From Pohlia nutans (lineage: Eukaryota > Streptophyta > Bryopsida > Bryales > Mniaceae): 64,000 nucleotides of DNA. Position numbers and translations under genes: made by a program. Under the pieces are notes generated by a model. It saw only the letters and a program-made list of their open reading frames with translations, was not told the origin of the DNA and made no database searches. This document shows, one piece after another, positions 32,511-43,755 of this stretch; the first letter of the stretch is position 1; each line of letters begins with the position of its first letter. The stretch covers positions 5,954,501 to 6,018,500 of the forward strand of contig CM040099.1 in the NCBI GenBank assembly GCA_022496805.1, read 5' to 3'.

Positions 32511-35500
32511 ATGTCCCCAAATGTACAAAATATTGATTGTGGTTTTGTAAGTGTGACGGAGTGTGGATTTTTGAGTTTTAAGAGTATTAAAGATTTGGAC
32601 CCTATTTGCAGAAGGGTCGTTAAAAAAGCAGAAAAGAAATTAAAAAAAGTGAAGGCATTATTGGATGATGAAAATATAAATGGTGTCTTTGAAGAAGAAG
32701 GCTTTGGAGATGATGTACTCCATGTTTTGAAGAAGTTGCAAGAAAGTGAGATCAATGGTGATATTTATGATGCTATAATTGAAGTTCATTCACGGGCATT
32801 ATATGATGAAGTATTGAAGGCGGTTACAAGTTTTGATGTTTGTAACAGTTATGGATTGAAGCATGAAGTGATGGTACATACAAAGTATAAGACGGTGGCA
32901 AAGAAGGTTAAACCAGTAGCAACTCAGTTACCATCTGATACTGATGAGCATATCAAAGAAGCAGAGAAAGAACCTGGTTTGAGAGAAGCAAGAAATATTG
33001 GACACAAATTTACAAAAGAGACACTCGCAAATATGAAGATTGGAGGGGGTGAATTCTTGACTGAACCAGAGAAGAAGAAGTTTCAAGACATGCTTCTCAA
33101 ACATGGTAAAGCCTTTGCTTCTTCATCAGATGAGATTGGGTGTGTGCATCCTTGTGTGGTTGCACCTATGGTGATTTTCACGGTACCACATGTGCCATGG
33201 GATTTGAAGCCTATACCAGTACCTCGGGCATTGCTTCCGAAATTGGTAGGGTTATTGAAAGAAAAGATGCAAATGGGTATACTTGAACCTTCTATGGCTC
33301 CGTATTCGAATCGTTGGTTTACTGTACCAAAGAAATCAGGAGCTTTGAGATTTATTCAAGATATGCAACCGGCTAATAAAGTGACAATCAGAAACAAAGG
33401 ATCTGGACCTATTGTTGATGAAGTAGCTGAGGCATTTGCTGGGCATGCAATTTATTCTATAGGGGACTTGTACTCTGGTTATGATCAATTTCAGCTAGCC
33501 AATGAAAGTAGAGACTTGACAACCATGAAGACTCCTCTTGGACTTGTACGAATGTGTACCTTGCCTCAAGGTGCTACTAATTCGGTAGCACACATGCAAA
33601 ATGCTATGAATCAAATTTTACGAGAGTTCGTGCCTGAAAAGACTATACCTTTTGTTGATGATATTCCTATCAAAGGTTGCAAGGAGGATGATAAAAATTT
33701 GAGTGTCCAAGATGATGGTTGCAGAATATTTGTGAATGAGCATATTGATGATGTTTCCAATATTTTGAAGAGACTTGAAGAAGTAAACTTGACTCTTTCG
33801 ATTGACAAGTCAAAATTTGGAGTTGATGAAATTTTGGTAGTTGGACATTTATGTGGGTGGTATGGAAGAAAACCTAATCCTGAGAAGGTTGATGCTATCG
33901 GGAGAATGAAAGCTTGTAGCACCATTACTGAAGTAAGGAGGTTTTTGGGAGCATGTGTCTTTTATCAAATTTGGATACCACATTTTGCACATATGTCTGA
34001 ACCTTTATACAAATTATTGAGAAAGAGGAACAAGTTTTCTTGGGAACATGATCAAGATTTAGCTATGGACGGGTTGAAAAATATTTTGAAGTCACCACCA
34101 ATTCTAAAGCAAGTTGATTATGAATGTGGAAGACCGGTGATTGTGACAGTTGACACTAGTCCAATAGCTATTGGTTGGGCTGTGGGACAAGATGATGCAG
34201 AAGGGAGACGATTTGCTATAAGATTTGGGGCAAGAATTCTCACAGAGCGTCAAAGAGCATATCCACAAGTGAAGAGAGAACTATGGGGTGCACTTACTGC
34301 TCTTAAAGCAGATAGAAATTATTTGATAGGAGCAAATGTGGTGTTGGAGACCGATTGTTTGCCTTTACTTGGTATGATAGCAAATTGTTCTTCACCTGAT
34401 ATTGCGATGCTACGTTGGATAGCCTACATCAAATCACTTAATCCGGTATTGATACATATTGCTGGTAACAAGAATCCAGTGGCAGATATGTTATCAAGAG
34501 CCCGGTATTTTCACGAAGAAGAAATGATGGCGTTTGAAGGGAGTGAAGAATTTTCTGATGAAGTATATATATCAATTACAAATGGAGAAAATTCAAGCGA
34601 TGAAGTCTTGCCATTTAAAGCAGAATTATATGAAGGAAGATTGAAAGATATTGGCTTTTATTTTAGCACTTTAAAGAGACATAAAGATTGGTCAGAGAAG
34701 ACTTTCAAGGATATTAGACATCGTGCTTATGATTATCTTTTGCGAGATGGTTTTCTCTGGAAGAGGGCAAAAAGGGGTGATGGTATGCCATTGAGAGTAG
34801 TGGACGATTCTAAGACTAAAACCCAAGTTCTTAAAGAATTTCATGATACACTTTGGGCCGGTCATAGAGGAATTTGGGCCACTTATACTAAAATCAAAGA
34901 GCGTTATTGGTGGAAAGGATTATATAAAGATGTTGAAGAATTTGTGGCTTCATGTGTTGTTTGTCAATTGCAATCTAAAGTGAGGTTTAGGGATGAACTA
35001 CATCCCACTTATCCTCTTGCCATCCATTTTCAATGGATGATTGACTTAGTTGCAATGCCACTTGGACTTTGGGGTATGAAATATCTTGTTTTGGCAAGAG
35101 AAGAGCTCTCAAACTTTGTTGAAGGTAGAGCTCTTCGAACCAAAGCAACGGAGGGGATTTGCAAATTTATACTTGAAGATATTTTCAGTCGATATGGGAG
35201 CATTGGCAAGATGAGGGCTGACAGAGGAGAATTGGATGCAGCTGAAGCAAGAGAATTTTTCAACCGATACGGTGTGCAGTTAAGGCTAACAACTGCATAT
35301 AATCCTGAGGCTAATGGAAAGATTGAGAGAGGTCATCCACCCATTGTTCAAGCATTGGTTAAGGCTTGCAAAGGGAAACTAAAGTTCTGGCCTAAGTTAC
35401 TTCCATTTGCTTTATGGGCTGACAGAACTACCCATAGCACTGTTACTGGTTACATGCCTGTGGAGCTTATGTATGGACAAAAACCTTTAATGCCTGTTGA

Positions 35501-36020
35501 GGAGTCTATTCCTACATGGGTATTTTTGTCATGGGAAGATGGTATTACACGAGAAAAACTCTTAGAGCTCCGTATTAGACAGCTTGGAAAATTACCCGAG
35601 GATCAACAAATGGCATTAGAAAAACTTAAAGCTGCGAGACTGAGCAATAAGGAGAGATTTGATAGAACTCATCGGTTGAGGACCAAAAATATTGAAGAAG
35701 GGGATTGGGTTTTAGTGTTTGATAGCACTTTGGAGCATCAACACAGTACACTGAGGAAGTTTGCTAAACGGTGGTTTGGACCTTATGTGGTAATAAAAGT
35801 GCATGATAACGCCACTTATTCACTTCGAGAATTAGATGGTACTCCCTGTAGGATACCAGTGGCGGGCAAACGGATCAAAGCTTTTCGACGGAGAGATGGA
35901 AGATTTAATGAAGAAGACTTAAATGTAATATTGCCTGCATTGCAAGATCACGAAGTTGATGAAGATGAAGAAATTAATGAAGATCAACTCGGGAGTGAAG
36001 ATGATCAAGAAGATGACTGA
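32511..36020 (+). CDS. pol: Unit 1 pol polyprotein: reverse transcriptase, RNase H, integrase
   Basis: 1169 codons from the first ATG; the frame is open back to 32439, so the natural N-terminus probably comes from frameshifting. RT spans about 240-500 with the active site F381-V-D-D384 (FVDD for the usual YVDD) and the upstream motif WFTVPKKSG...RFIQD. RNase H spans about 540-670, with acidic residues D548, E590 and D615 and the motif ADMLSRA. Integrase has an HHCC zinc finger (H778, H785, C815, C818) and a catalytic triad D845, D904, E939 (D-x34-E by my count), then the GPY/F module (G1090-Y1092). The tail is acidic (EDEEINEDQ). No chromodomain is visible. It ends 43 bases before the LTR, next to the polypurine tract. 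All catalytic residues are present. Confidence 0.92.
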   Translation: MSPNVQNIDCGFVSVTECGFLSFKSIKDLDPICRRVVKKAEKKLKKVKALLDDENINGVFEEEGFGDDVLHVLKKLQESEINGDIYDAIIEVHSRALYDEVLKAVTSFDVCNSYGLKHEVMVHTKYKTVAKKVKPVATQLPSDTDEHIKEAEKEPGLREARNIGHKFTKETLANMKIGGGEFLTEPEKKKFQDMLLKHGKAFASSSDEIGCVHPCVVAPMVIFTVPHVPWDLKPIPVPRALLPKLVGLLKEKMQMGILEPSMAPYSNRWFTVPKKSGALRFIQDMQPANKVTIRNKGSGPIVDEVAEAFAGHAIYSIGDLYSGYDQFQLANESRDLTTMKTPLGLVRMCTLPQGATNSVAHMQNAMNQILREFVPEKTIPFVDDIPIKGCKEDDKNLSVQDDGCRIFVNEHIDDVSNILKRLEEVNLTLSIDKSKFGVDEILVVGHLCGWYGRKPNPEKVDAIGRMKACSTITEVRRFLGACVFYQIWIPHFAHMSEPLYKLLRKRNKFSWEHDQDLAMDGLKNILKSPPILKQVDYECGRPVIVTVDTSPIAIGWAVGQDDAEGRRFAIRFGARILTERQRAYPQVKRELWGALTALKADRNYLIGANVVLETDCLPLLGMIANCSSPDIAMLRWIAYIKSLNPVLIHIAGNKNPVADMLSRARYFHEEEMMAFEGSEEFSDEVYISITNGENSSDEVLPFKAELYEGRLKDIGFYFSTLKRHKDWSEKTFKDIRHRAYDYLLRDGFLWKRAKRGDGMPLRVVDDSKTKTQVLKEFHDTLWAGHRGIWATYTKIKERYWWKGLYKDVEEFVASCVVCQLQSKVRFRDELHPTYPLAIHFQWMIDLVAMPLGLWGMKYLVLAREELSNFVEGRALRTKATEGICKFILEDIFSRYGSIGKMRADRGELDAAEAREFFNRYGVQLRLTTAYNPEANGKIERGHPPIVQALVKACKGKLKFWPKLLPFALWADRTTHSTVTGYMPVELMYGQKPLMPVEESIPTWVFLSWEDGITREKLLELRIRQLGKLPEDQQMALEKLKAARLSNKERFDRTHRLRTKNIEEGDWVLVFDSTLEHQHSTLRKFAKRWFGPYVVIKVHDNATYSLRELDGTPCRIPVAGKRIKAFRRRDGRFNEEDLNVILPALQDHEVDEDEEINEDQLGSEDDQEDD

Positions 36021-36051
36021 GTTTGGCACATACCGGAGGATGTGCAGGTTT

Positions 36052-36063
36052 AGAGGGGGTGAA
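36052..36063 (+). other. Polypurine tract
   Basis: AGAGGGGGTGAA directly abuts the TGTCG start of LTR 2, the normal site for plus-strand priming. Equivalent tracts end at 43755, 51447 and 59139. It is absent before LTR 1, as expected for the left border of an insertion. Confidence 0.85.
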
Positions 36064-37398
36064 TGTCGCGATGCAAATGCGCATATAGTGTAAAAACTTA
36101 TAGTATTGTTATTTTGATGAGTTTTAAGATATCTCATTTAAAGAAGAAATGAATAGGGAATATTTGAGAAAGATTATGAATTGATTCATAATCTCTACAA
36201 GGTTTTAATTGCCTTGTGTTTTGACTAATAAGAGTCAAACTTTACATTTATCTTCTTAGAATGAGTTTTGATATTTAATTTGAGTTTTGATAGTTGTTGA
36301 AAAGAAAGGTGAAGATTGTTTTACCTTTCTTTTAGTTTTTTGTGAGTTTATCATTAAAATAAGCGAATGGATAGAGGTATGGGAGACTTTTGGGTCACCC
36401 AATTAGTTTTAGGGTGCCCATGTGGCTAGGTATGGGCTAATGTGTTCCCCCTTGTGGCTTGATAAGGGGGGCCTTCTTCTCCCGAACCTCATTCTTCTTG
36501 TGTTCATGTTTTAGTTTTTTAGTTTTGTGCCGTGTGTTTGAGGACAAGTGACTTACTGTGTATAGCTCGGATTTCAATGAAATTTTGAGAGCACGTTCCT
36601 CTTCTTGTTGTGATTCCAATGGTGTGTGGCGCTTGTCATTTGGAGTTAGTATGAGAAAGTTATGCCTTGAGAAGTGAAAGAGGGTTTAGTGCCGTCGAAA
36701 TTCAAAGGCAGTCGCTTTAAACTCTTGTAGAAATTTGTATAATGATCGATTAGTTTTGAAATTTTGTGAGCACATGTGTTATGTTGATAGCTTTCTAAAA
36801 AGCTATTAAACTCTTGTTTTGGAGTTAGGACGTGAAAGTTATGCTTGTAGAAGTTTGAGGGTGTGAAACTGCCGCTCAATATAGAAGTTCTATTTTTGAC
36901 GAAGTATAGAAAACGGACAGTATGATATTTTAAGCTAAGATTTACAGGCAACGTAGATGGTGATGTTAGCTTTCTAAAAAATTATGGCATCATGTATTTG
37001 GAGCTTTTATGAAGATGATATGCGTCCCGAAGTGGAGAGATGTACAGCTGCCGTGAATATTTGGAGTCTCAACTTCAGCACGCTATAAATATTGAATGGT
37101 AAATCATTTTCTCTTGAAATTTTTACAGATTGTGTAGCTTTGTGTTAGCTTTCCAGAAAGTTATAGCACACTTGATTTGGAGCAAGTATGTGTCTGTGGC
37201 ATTCATTTGAATGCTGACAGTGTTTTTAAAGGTTTAAGCCTTTACACGGTTTGCTATTTTGCAAAATAAAACATAGATTTGGGTTTTTAATGGTATAAAC
37301 AATAAATTACACTATCATATTTCCCCATACCTTGAATTCAAACTAGTTGCAGCTAGAAACCCCGCGTTTTCCCAGAGCAAAACCCTCTCTACCCGACA
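36064..37398 (+). repeat. LTR 2, shared by units 1 and 2
   Basis: Same 1335-bp length and ends as LTR 1, with G at 36073 in place of A. It serves as the 3' LTR of unit 1 and the 5' LTR of unit 2. Confidence 0.93.
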
Positions 37399-37449
37399 TT
37401 TGGTGCTTCCACTGAGAGACGCTTTGGGGCAATTAGTTTTAGTTAAAGA

Positions 37450-40149
37450 ATGACGGGGGATCATGATGGGGCTTCCGGAGGGGGCCAAATGAATATGGAG
37501 AATATTTTGGGGGCATTGGCCCTGTATATGGAGCATCATAGAGCAAACTCTGATGGGCATGAGGCTACCAAAGCATTGAAGGGTGTTGTGGACAAAATTG
37601 GGAGATTTGATGGGAAGAATATCACAAACTTTTTGAGGGTATATGTTTGTGAAATGGAAGTGCATCAAGTATCTGAGGATCGTATGATGTTGACTTTTGA
37701 CTTGGCTGTGGTTCCCGAAATTCGTGAGAGGGTGCAAGAAATTCGGGAAGATGTGTATGTGACTTCATGGGCCACATTTGATGAGAGATTGAGGGATGAG
37801 TATTTTGATGAAGATACGGAGAGGATGACTAAGAGGTCTTTCCTTGATTGGGTGGAGCAACAACCCGGGAATGATATGGGCCCAAATGAGCTGCTCAGAG
37901 AATTTGAGAAGAAATATAATCAGTTGCCTTTAGCAGAAAGGCGCCTTCTTGATACAAGAAAGGCAGAGATGTTTTTGCAGGCAGCCGATGATGCATTAGA
38001 GGATAGACTCCTCTTGCTTCTTGGGGATAGGACCACTGAAGGTGGTTTTACTAATGATTGGAGGAGGGTGGAAGAAACGGTGACTCTTGTGGCCAAACAA
38101 CGACGGGTGAGGTCTAGAGGTATTATTTCACGGACTGATGCAAACCCCATGATGGTTCCAAGGGCTCCAAAATTATCATTGGCTCCTACAACTCTTGGTG
38201 AGACATCAAAAACAAGCAAGAGAGTTGAAGAAGACAGTATTGAAGAGCTTATCAAAGGTATCAGAGATTTGAGGGTGGAGATGAGTGAATTGAAGAAGGC
38301 ACGAGGAACAAGTTCTTCTCAATCATCAGATGGTGCAAAGTCATTTGTGAAGAGATGCATATGGTGTGATGTCATAGACCACACTCTTCGTGGTTGCACT
38401 GATTATGATGGTGCACTTAAAGAAGGTATAGTTTCTTTCAAGGATGGGAGGATTCGTGATGCATCCACTGACCTGCCTATGGACACTAATTTTGGCAAAG
38501 GTGGAATGAAGAAAATAATGGATGAGAAGAGGGGGAAGTCGAGTGCTTTGCGTGCTAAGGGAGTTGAGTCATATCATATTGAGGTGGACCATCATACTAT
38601 TGAGGCCTCTTCTACTCCAGCAAGAGAGATTATGATCAGAGGAGCACAAGCTATCAGAAAGGCAACCGGTTGGGAGGATCCTGTTGATGCAGTTAGCATC
38701 AAAGCATTTTTGGGTGAGGTGCAAAATGACATTGAGAATCATGATGCATCTGTTGAAGTAAAACGGGGCAGACCTGCAGAAGAAGATGATGCTGATGAGC
38801 CAACATTAAAGAAGAAAAATCAAGGGCTTAAAGAGGCTGCAAAGGGTGATGGACCTGGTTTTCACACACGCCAAAGGCCTGAGAAATCACCTTCTATTAA
38901 TCATCCTGGAGATGCACCACTTCCAGAGAAGATATGGGAAGATTCAAGCACCAGCAAGAAGGGCAAAGAGAAGGAAGATTCTGGCAAAGGTAAAACTAAA
39001 GGGCCAGCTTACAAGCTTCAATCTGATATCGAGACTTCTATTGACATGAAGGGGATATTGGAGGAGAGGATTTTGGATGCCAAGATTGAGTTTACATTGA
39101 GAGAGGCTCTTGGTATTGCCAAGAAAGATTTTCACGACCTTATCATTGATGTTATCAAGAGAAAAAGGCAAATGACAGCTGAGACAGTTATGATGCATGC
39201 ATTGGATACTCATATGACAGAGGATGAGGAGATTGAAATCGGGCAAGTATTTAATATGATGTGTGATGCAAAGGGTGATGAAGAGAAGATTATGAACATG
39301 AATATCGAGGCATTGGAAGAGCAGAAAGATCAAACTGAAGAGATGAAGGATTATCTTACTGATGAAGAAGAAGATGATATTTTGAAGATGTTTGCTGCAG
39401 AGTGTATGATTGACATCAAAAGAGATGTTACCAAAACTGAGCATTCTATTGAAGGTTTGAGCATGAAGGGATATGAGTTGATGGAAGTGAAGAGCTCAAA
39501 GAAAGAAGCCCATTCCATACTAACTCAAGATGAGGGAAAAGAAATGGTGGATGGAATGACTACTGAGGTGGCATATGAAGAAAGATTTGAGGTGGAGGCA
39601 AATGTCTTTGATTGTGGAATTGTTGATGAAATTGATCGTGAAAGAGGAGGAAAGTTGAATTATTATCAACCATTTTGGGCAAGGGCCACTACGGAGACAC
39701 GAGTGAGACTTGGTGAGTTGGATGATTCTATCTTGGCACTTGTGGACCATGGCTCTGAAATAAATATCATGTCAAGGAGAATTTATGAGAAAGGCAAGTG
39801 GCCGATTGATACTCATCACGGTTGGGTCATGAGGGCTGCAAACAATGGAAGAGGAGAATTATATGGGGCTTGTCCGGCTGTATGTGCAAAAATTGGCGAT
39901 GTTGAAGTTGAGCAAAACTTTTTTGTTCAAAACTATGGGACATATCCTATAATACTTGGACAACCATATATCACAGCAGCTAGAATGGAGACCAAGGTCT
40001 TGGATGATGGGTCTCATTATGCACGTATTCGGAGTCGTGATGGCAAGAGGTCTCTGCAATTTTTAACGGTGAGACCTGATCATGAAAGAAACAGAATCCA
40101 GCTTAGAGATGCACCTCTAAGATCTGGTGAAGACTTTCAGGATTTCTAA
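37450..40149 (+). CDS. gag-pro: Unit 2 gag-protease polyprotein
   Basis: Intact 899-codon copy. It differs from unit 1 at codon 35 (base 37553 A, giving D for G), a change shared with unit 3. At base 40005 it keeps T, as in unit 1, where units 3-5 have a silent C. Confidence 0.9.
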   Translation: MTGDHDGASGGGQMNMENILGALALYMEHHRANSDGHEATKALKGVVDKIGRFDGKNITNFLRVYVCEMEVHQVSEDRMMLTFDLAVVPEIRERVQEIREDVYVTSWATFDERLRDEYFDEDTERMTKRSFLDWVEQQPGNDMGPNELLREFEKKYNQLPLAERRLLDTRKAEMFLQAADDALEDRLLLLLGDRTTEGGFTNDWRRVEETVTLVAKQRRVRSRGIISRTDANPMMVPRAPKLSLAPTTLGETSKTSKRVEEDSIEELIKGIRDLRVEMSELKKARGTSSSQSSDGAKSFVKRCIWCDVIDHTLRGCTDYDGALKEGIVSFKDGRIRDASTDLPMDTNFGKGGMKKIMDEKRGKSSALRAKGVESYHIEVDHHTIEASSTPAREIMIRGAQAIRKATGWEDPVDAVSIKAFLGEVQNDIENHDASVEVKRGRPAEEDDADEPTLKKKNQGLKEAAKGDGPGFHTRQRPEKSPSINHPGDAPLPEKIWEDSSTSKKGKEKEDSGKGKTKGPAYKLQSDIETSIDMKGILEERILDAKIEFTLREALGIAKKDFHDLIIDVIKRKRQMTAETVMMHALDTHMTEDEEIEIGQVFNMMCDAKGDEEKIMNMNIEALEEQKDQTEEMKDYLTDEEEDDILKMFAAECMIDIKRDVTKTEHSIEGLSMKGYELMEVKSSKKEAHSILTQDEGKEMVDGMTTEVAYEERFEVEANVFDCGIVDEIDRERGGKLNYYQPFWARATTETRVRLGELDDSILALVDHGSEINIMSRRIYEKGKWPIDTHHGWVMRAANNGRGELYGACPAVCAKIGDVEVEQNFFVQNYGTYPIILGQPYITAARMETKVLDDGSHYARIRSRDGKRSLQFLTVRPDHERNRIQLRDAPLRSGEDFQDF

Positions 40150-40202
40150 AATGCACACGTGGAGTTCGGGGATCCACGGGTGCAGATGCATCTGAAATTA
40201 CT

Positions 40203-43200
40203 ATGTCCCCAAATGTACAAAATATTGATTGTGGTTTTGTAAGTGTGACGGAGTGTGGATTTTTGAGTTTTAAGAGTATTAAAGATTTGGACCCTATTTG
40301 CAGAAGGGTCGTTAAAAAAGCAGAAAAGAAATTAAAAAAAGTGAAGGCATTATTGGATGATGAAAATATAAATGGTGTCTTTGAAGAAGAAGGCTTTGGA
40401 GATGATGTACTCCATGTTTTGAAGAAGTTGCAAGAAAGTGAGATCAATGGTGATATTTATGATGCTATAATTGAAGTTCATTCACGGGCATTATATGATG
40501 AAGTATTGAAGGCGGTTACAAGTTTTGATGTTTGTAACAGTTATGGATTGAAGCATGAAGTGATGGTACATACAAAGTATAAGACGGTGGCAAAGAAGGT
40601 TAAACCAGTAGCAACTCAGTTACCATCTGATACTGATGAGCATATCAAAGAAGCAGAGAAAGAACCTGGTTTGAGAGAAGCAAGAAATATTGGACACAAA
40701 TTTACAAAAGAGACACTCGCAAATATGAAGATTGGAGGGGGTGAATTCTTGACTGAACCAGAGAAGAAGAAGTTTCAAGACATGCTTCTCAAACATGGTA
40801 AAGCCTTTGCTTCTTCATCAGATGAGATTGGGTGTGTGCATCCTTGTGTGGTTGCACCTATGGTGATTTTCACGGTACCACATGTGCCATGGGATTTGAA
40901 GCCTATACCAGTACCTCGGGCATTGCTTCCGAAATTGGTAGGGTTATTGAAAGAAAAGATGCAAATGGGTATACTTGAACCTTCTATGGCTCCGTATTCG
41001 AATCGTTGGTTTACTGTACCAAAGAAATCAGGAGCTTTGAGATTTATTCAAGATATGCAACCGGCTAATAAAGTGACAATCAGAAACAAAGGATCTGGAC
41101 CTATTGTTGATGAAGTAGCTGAGGCATTTGCTGGGCATGCAATTTATTCTATAGGGGACTTGTACTCTGGTTATGATCAATTTCAGCTAGCCAATGAAAG
41201 TAGAGACTTGACAACCATGAAGACTCCTCTTGGACTTGTACGAATGTGTACCTTGCCTCAAGGTGCTACTAATTCGGTAGCACACATGCAAAATGCTATG
41301 AATCAAATTTTACGAGAGTTCGTGCCTGAAAAGACTATACCTTTTGTTGATGATATTCCTATCAAAGGTTGCAAGGAGGATGATAAAAATTTGAGTGTCC
41401 AAGATGATGGTTGCAGAATATTTGTGAATGAGCATATTGATGATGTTTCCAATATTTTGAAGAGACTTGAAGAAGTAAACTTGACTCTTTCGATTGACAA
41501 GTCAAAATTTGGAGTTGATGAAATTTTGGTAGTTGGACATTTATGTGGGTGGTATGGAAGAAAACCTAATCCTGAGAAGGTTGATGCTATCGGGAGAATG
41601 AAAGCTTGTAGCACCATTACTGAAGTAAGGAGGTTTTTGGGAGCATGTGTCTTTTATCAAATTTGGATACCACATTTTGCACATATGTCTGAACCTTTAT
41701 ACAAATTATTGAGAAAGAGGAACAAGTTTTCTTGGGAACATGATCAAGATTTAGCTATGGACGGGTTGAAAAATATTTTGAAGTCACCACCAATTCTAAA
41801 GCAAGTTGATTATGAATGTGGAAGACCGGTGATTGTGACAGTTGACACTAGTCCAATAGCTATTGGTTGGGCTGTGGGACAAGATGATGCAGAAGGGAGA
41901 CGATTTGCTATAAGATTTGGGGCAAGAATTCTCACAGAGCGTCAAAGAGCATATCCACAAGTGAAGAGAGAACTATGGGGTGCACTTACTGCTCTTAAAG
42001 CAGATAGAAATTATTTGATAGGAGCAAATGTGGTGTTGGAGACCGATTGTTTGCCTTTACTTGGTATGATAGCAAATTGTTCTTCACCTGATATTGCGAT
42101 GCTACGTTGGATAGCCTACATCAAATCACTTAATCCGGTATTGATACATATTGCTGGTAACAAGAATCCAGTGGCAGATATGTTATCAAGAGCCCGGTAT
42201 TTTCACGAAGAAGAAATGATGGCGTTTGAAGGGAGTGAAGAATTTTCTGATGAAGTATATATATCAATTACAAATGGAGAAAATTCAAGCGATGAAGTCT
42301 TGCCATTTAAAGCAGAATTATATGAAGGAAGATTGAAAGATATTGGCTTTTATTTTAGCACTTTAAAGAGACATAAAGATTGGTCAGAGAAGACTTTCAA
42401 GGATATTAGACATCGTGCTTATGATTATCTTTTGCGAGATGGTTTTCTCTGGAAGAGGGCAAAAAGGGGTGATGGTATGCCATTGAGAGTAGTGGACGAT
42501 TCTAAGACTAAAACCCAAGTTCTTAAAGAATTTCATGATACACTTTGGGCCGGTCATAGAGGAATTTGGGCCACTTATACTAAAATCAAAGAGCGTTATT
42601 GGTGGAAAGGATTATATAAAGATGTTGAAGAATTTGTGGCTTCATGTGTTGTTTGTCAATTGCAATCTAAAGTGAGGTTTAGGGATGAACTACATCCCAC
42701 TTATCCTCTTGCCATCCATTTTCAATGGATGATTGACTTAGTTGCAATGCCACTTGGACTTTGGGGTATGAAATATCTTGTTTTGGCAAGAGAAGAGCTC
42801 TCAAACTTTGTTGAAGGTAGAGCTCTTCGAACCAAAGCAACGGAGGGGATTTGCAAATTTATACTTGAAGATATTTTCAGTCGATATGGGAGCATTGGCA
42901 AGATGAGGGCTGACAGAGGAGAATTGGATGCAGCTGAAGCAAGAGAATTTTTCAACCGATACGGTGTGCAGTTAAGGCTAACAACTGCATATAATCCTGA
43001 GGCTAATGGAAAGATTGAGAGAGGTCATCCACCCATTGTTCAAGCATTGGTTAAGGCTTGCAAAGGGAAACTAAAGTTCTGGCCTAAGTTACTTCCATTT
43101 GCTTTATGGGCTGACAGAACTACCCATAGCACTGTTACTGGTTACATGCCTGTGGAGCTTATGTATGGACAAAAACCTTTAATGCCTGTTGAGGAGTCTA

Positions 43201-43712
43201 TTCCTACATGGGTATTTTTGTCATGGGAAGATGGTATTACACGAGAAAAACTCTTAGAGCTCCGTATTAGACAGCTTGGAAAATTACCCGAGGATCAACA
43301 AATGGCATTAGAAAAACTTAAAGCTGCGAGACTGAGCAATAAGGAGAGATTTGATAGAACTCATCGGTTGAGGACCAAAAATATTGAAGAAGGGGATTGG
43401 GTTTTAGTGTTTGATAGCACTTTGGAGCATCAACACAGTACACTGAGGAAGTTTGCTAAACGGTGGTTTGGACCTTATGTGGTAATAAAAGTGCATGATA
43501 ACGCCACTTATTCACTTCGAGAATTAGATGGTACTCCCTGTAGGATACCAGTGGCGGGCAAACGGATCAAAGCTTTTCGACGGAGAGATGGAAGATTTAA
43601 TGAAGAAGACTTAAATGTAATATTGCCTGCATTGCAAGATCACGAAGTTGATGAAGATGAAGAAATTAATGAAGATCAACTCGGGAGTGAAGATGATCAA
43701 GAAGATGACTGA
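40203..43712 (+). CDS. pol: Unit 2 pol polyprotein
   Basis: Intact 1169-codon copy with the same protein sequence as unit 1 as far as I can read, so all RT, RNase H and integrase active-site residues are kept. Confidence 0.92.
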   Translation: MSPNVQNIDCGFVSVTECGFLSFKSIKDLDPICRRVVKKAEKKLKKVKALLDDENINGVFEEEGFGDDVLHVLKKLQESEINGDIYDAIIEVHSRALYDEVLKAVTSFDVCNSYGLKHEVMVHTKYKTVAKKVKPVATQLPSDTDEHIKEAEKEPGLREARNIGHKFTKETLANMKIGGGEFLTEPEKKKFQDMLLKHGKAFASSSDEIGCVHPCVVAPMVIFTVPHVPWDLKPIPVPRALLPKLVGLLKEKMQMGILEPSMAPYSNRWFTVPKKSGALRFIQDMQPANKVTIRNKGSGPIVDEVAEAFAGHAIYSIGDLYSGYDQFQLANESRDLTTMKTPLGLVRMCTLPQGATNSVAHMQNAMNQILREFVPEKTIPFVDDIPIKGCKEDDKNLSVQDDGCRIFVNEHIDDVSNILKRLEEVNLTLSIDKSKFGVDEILVVGHLCGWYGRKPNPEKVDAIGRMKACSTITEVRRFLGACVFYQIWIPHFAHMSEPLYKLLRKRNKFSWEHDQDLAMDGLKNILKSPPILKQVDYECGRPVIVTVDTSPIAIGWAVGQDDAEGRRFAIRFGARILTERQRAYPQVKRELWGALTALKADRNYLIGANVVLETDCLPLLGMIANCSSPDIAMLRWIAYIKSLNPVLIHIAGNKNPVADMLSRARYFHEEEMMAFEGSEEFSDEVYISITNGENSSDEVLPFKAELYEGRLKDIGFYFSTLKRHKDWSEKTFKDIRHRAYDYLLRDGFLWKRAKRGDGMPLRVVDDSKTKTQVLKEFHDTLWAGHRGIWATYTKIKERYWWKGLYKDVEEFVASCVVCQLQSKVRFRDELHPTYPLAIHFQWMIDLVAMPLGLWGMKYLVLAREELSNFVEGRALRTKATEGICKFILEDIFSRYGSIGKMRADRGELDAAEAREFFNRYGVQLRLTTAYNPEANGKIERGHPPIVQALVKACKGKLKFWPKLLPFALWADRTTHSTVTGYMPVELMYGQKPLMPVEESIPTWVFLSWEDGITREKLLELRIRQLGKLPEDQQMALEKLKAARLSNKERFDRTHRLRTKNIEEGDWVLVFDSTLEHQHSTLRKFAKRWFGPYVVIKVHDNATYSLRELDGTPCRIPVAGKRIKAFRRRDGRFNEEDLNVILPALQDHEVDEDEEINEDQLGSEDDQEDD

Positions 43713-43755
43713 GTTTGGCACATACCGGAGGATGTGCAGGTTTAGAGGGGGTGAA

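Noticed and set aside
35700..36020. Chromodomain at the integrase C-terminus
   Set aside because: After the GPY/F module the tail is short and acidic and lacks the aromatic cage pattern of a chromodomain.
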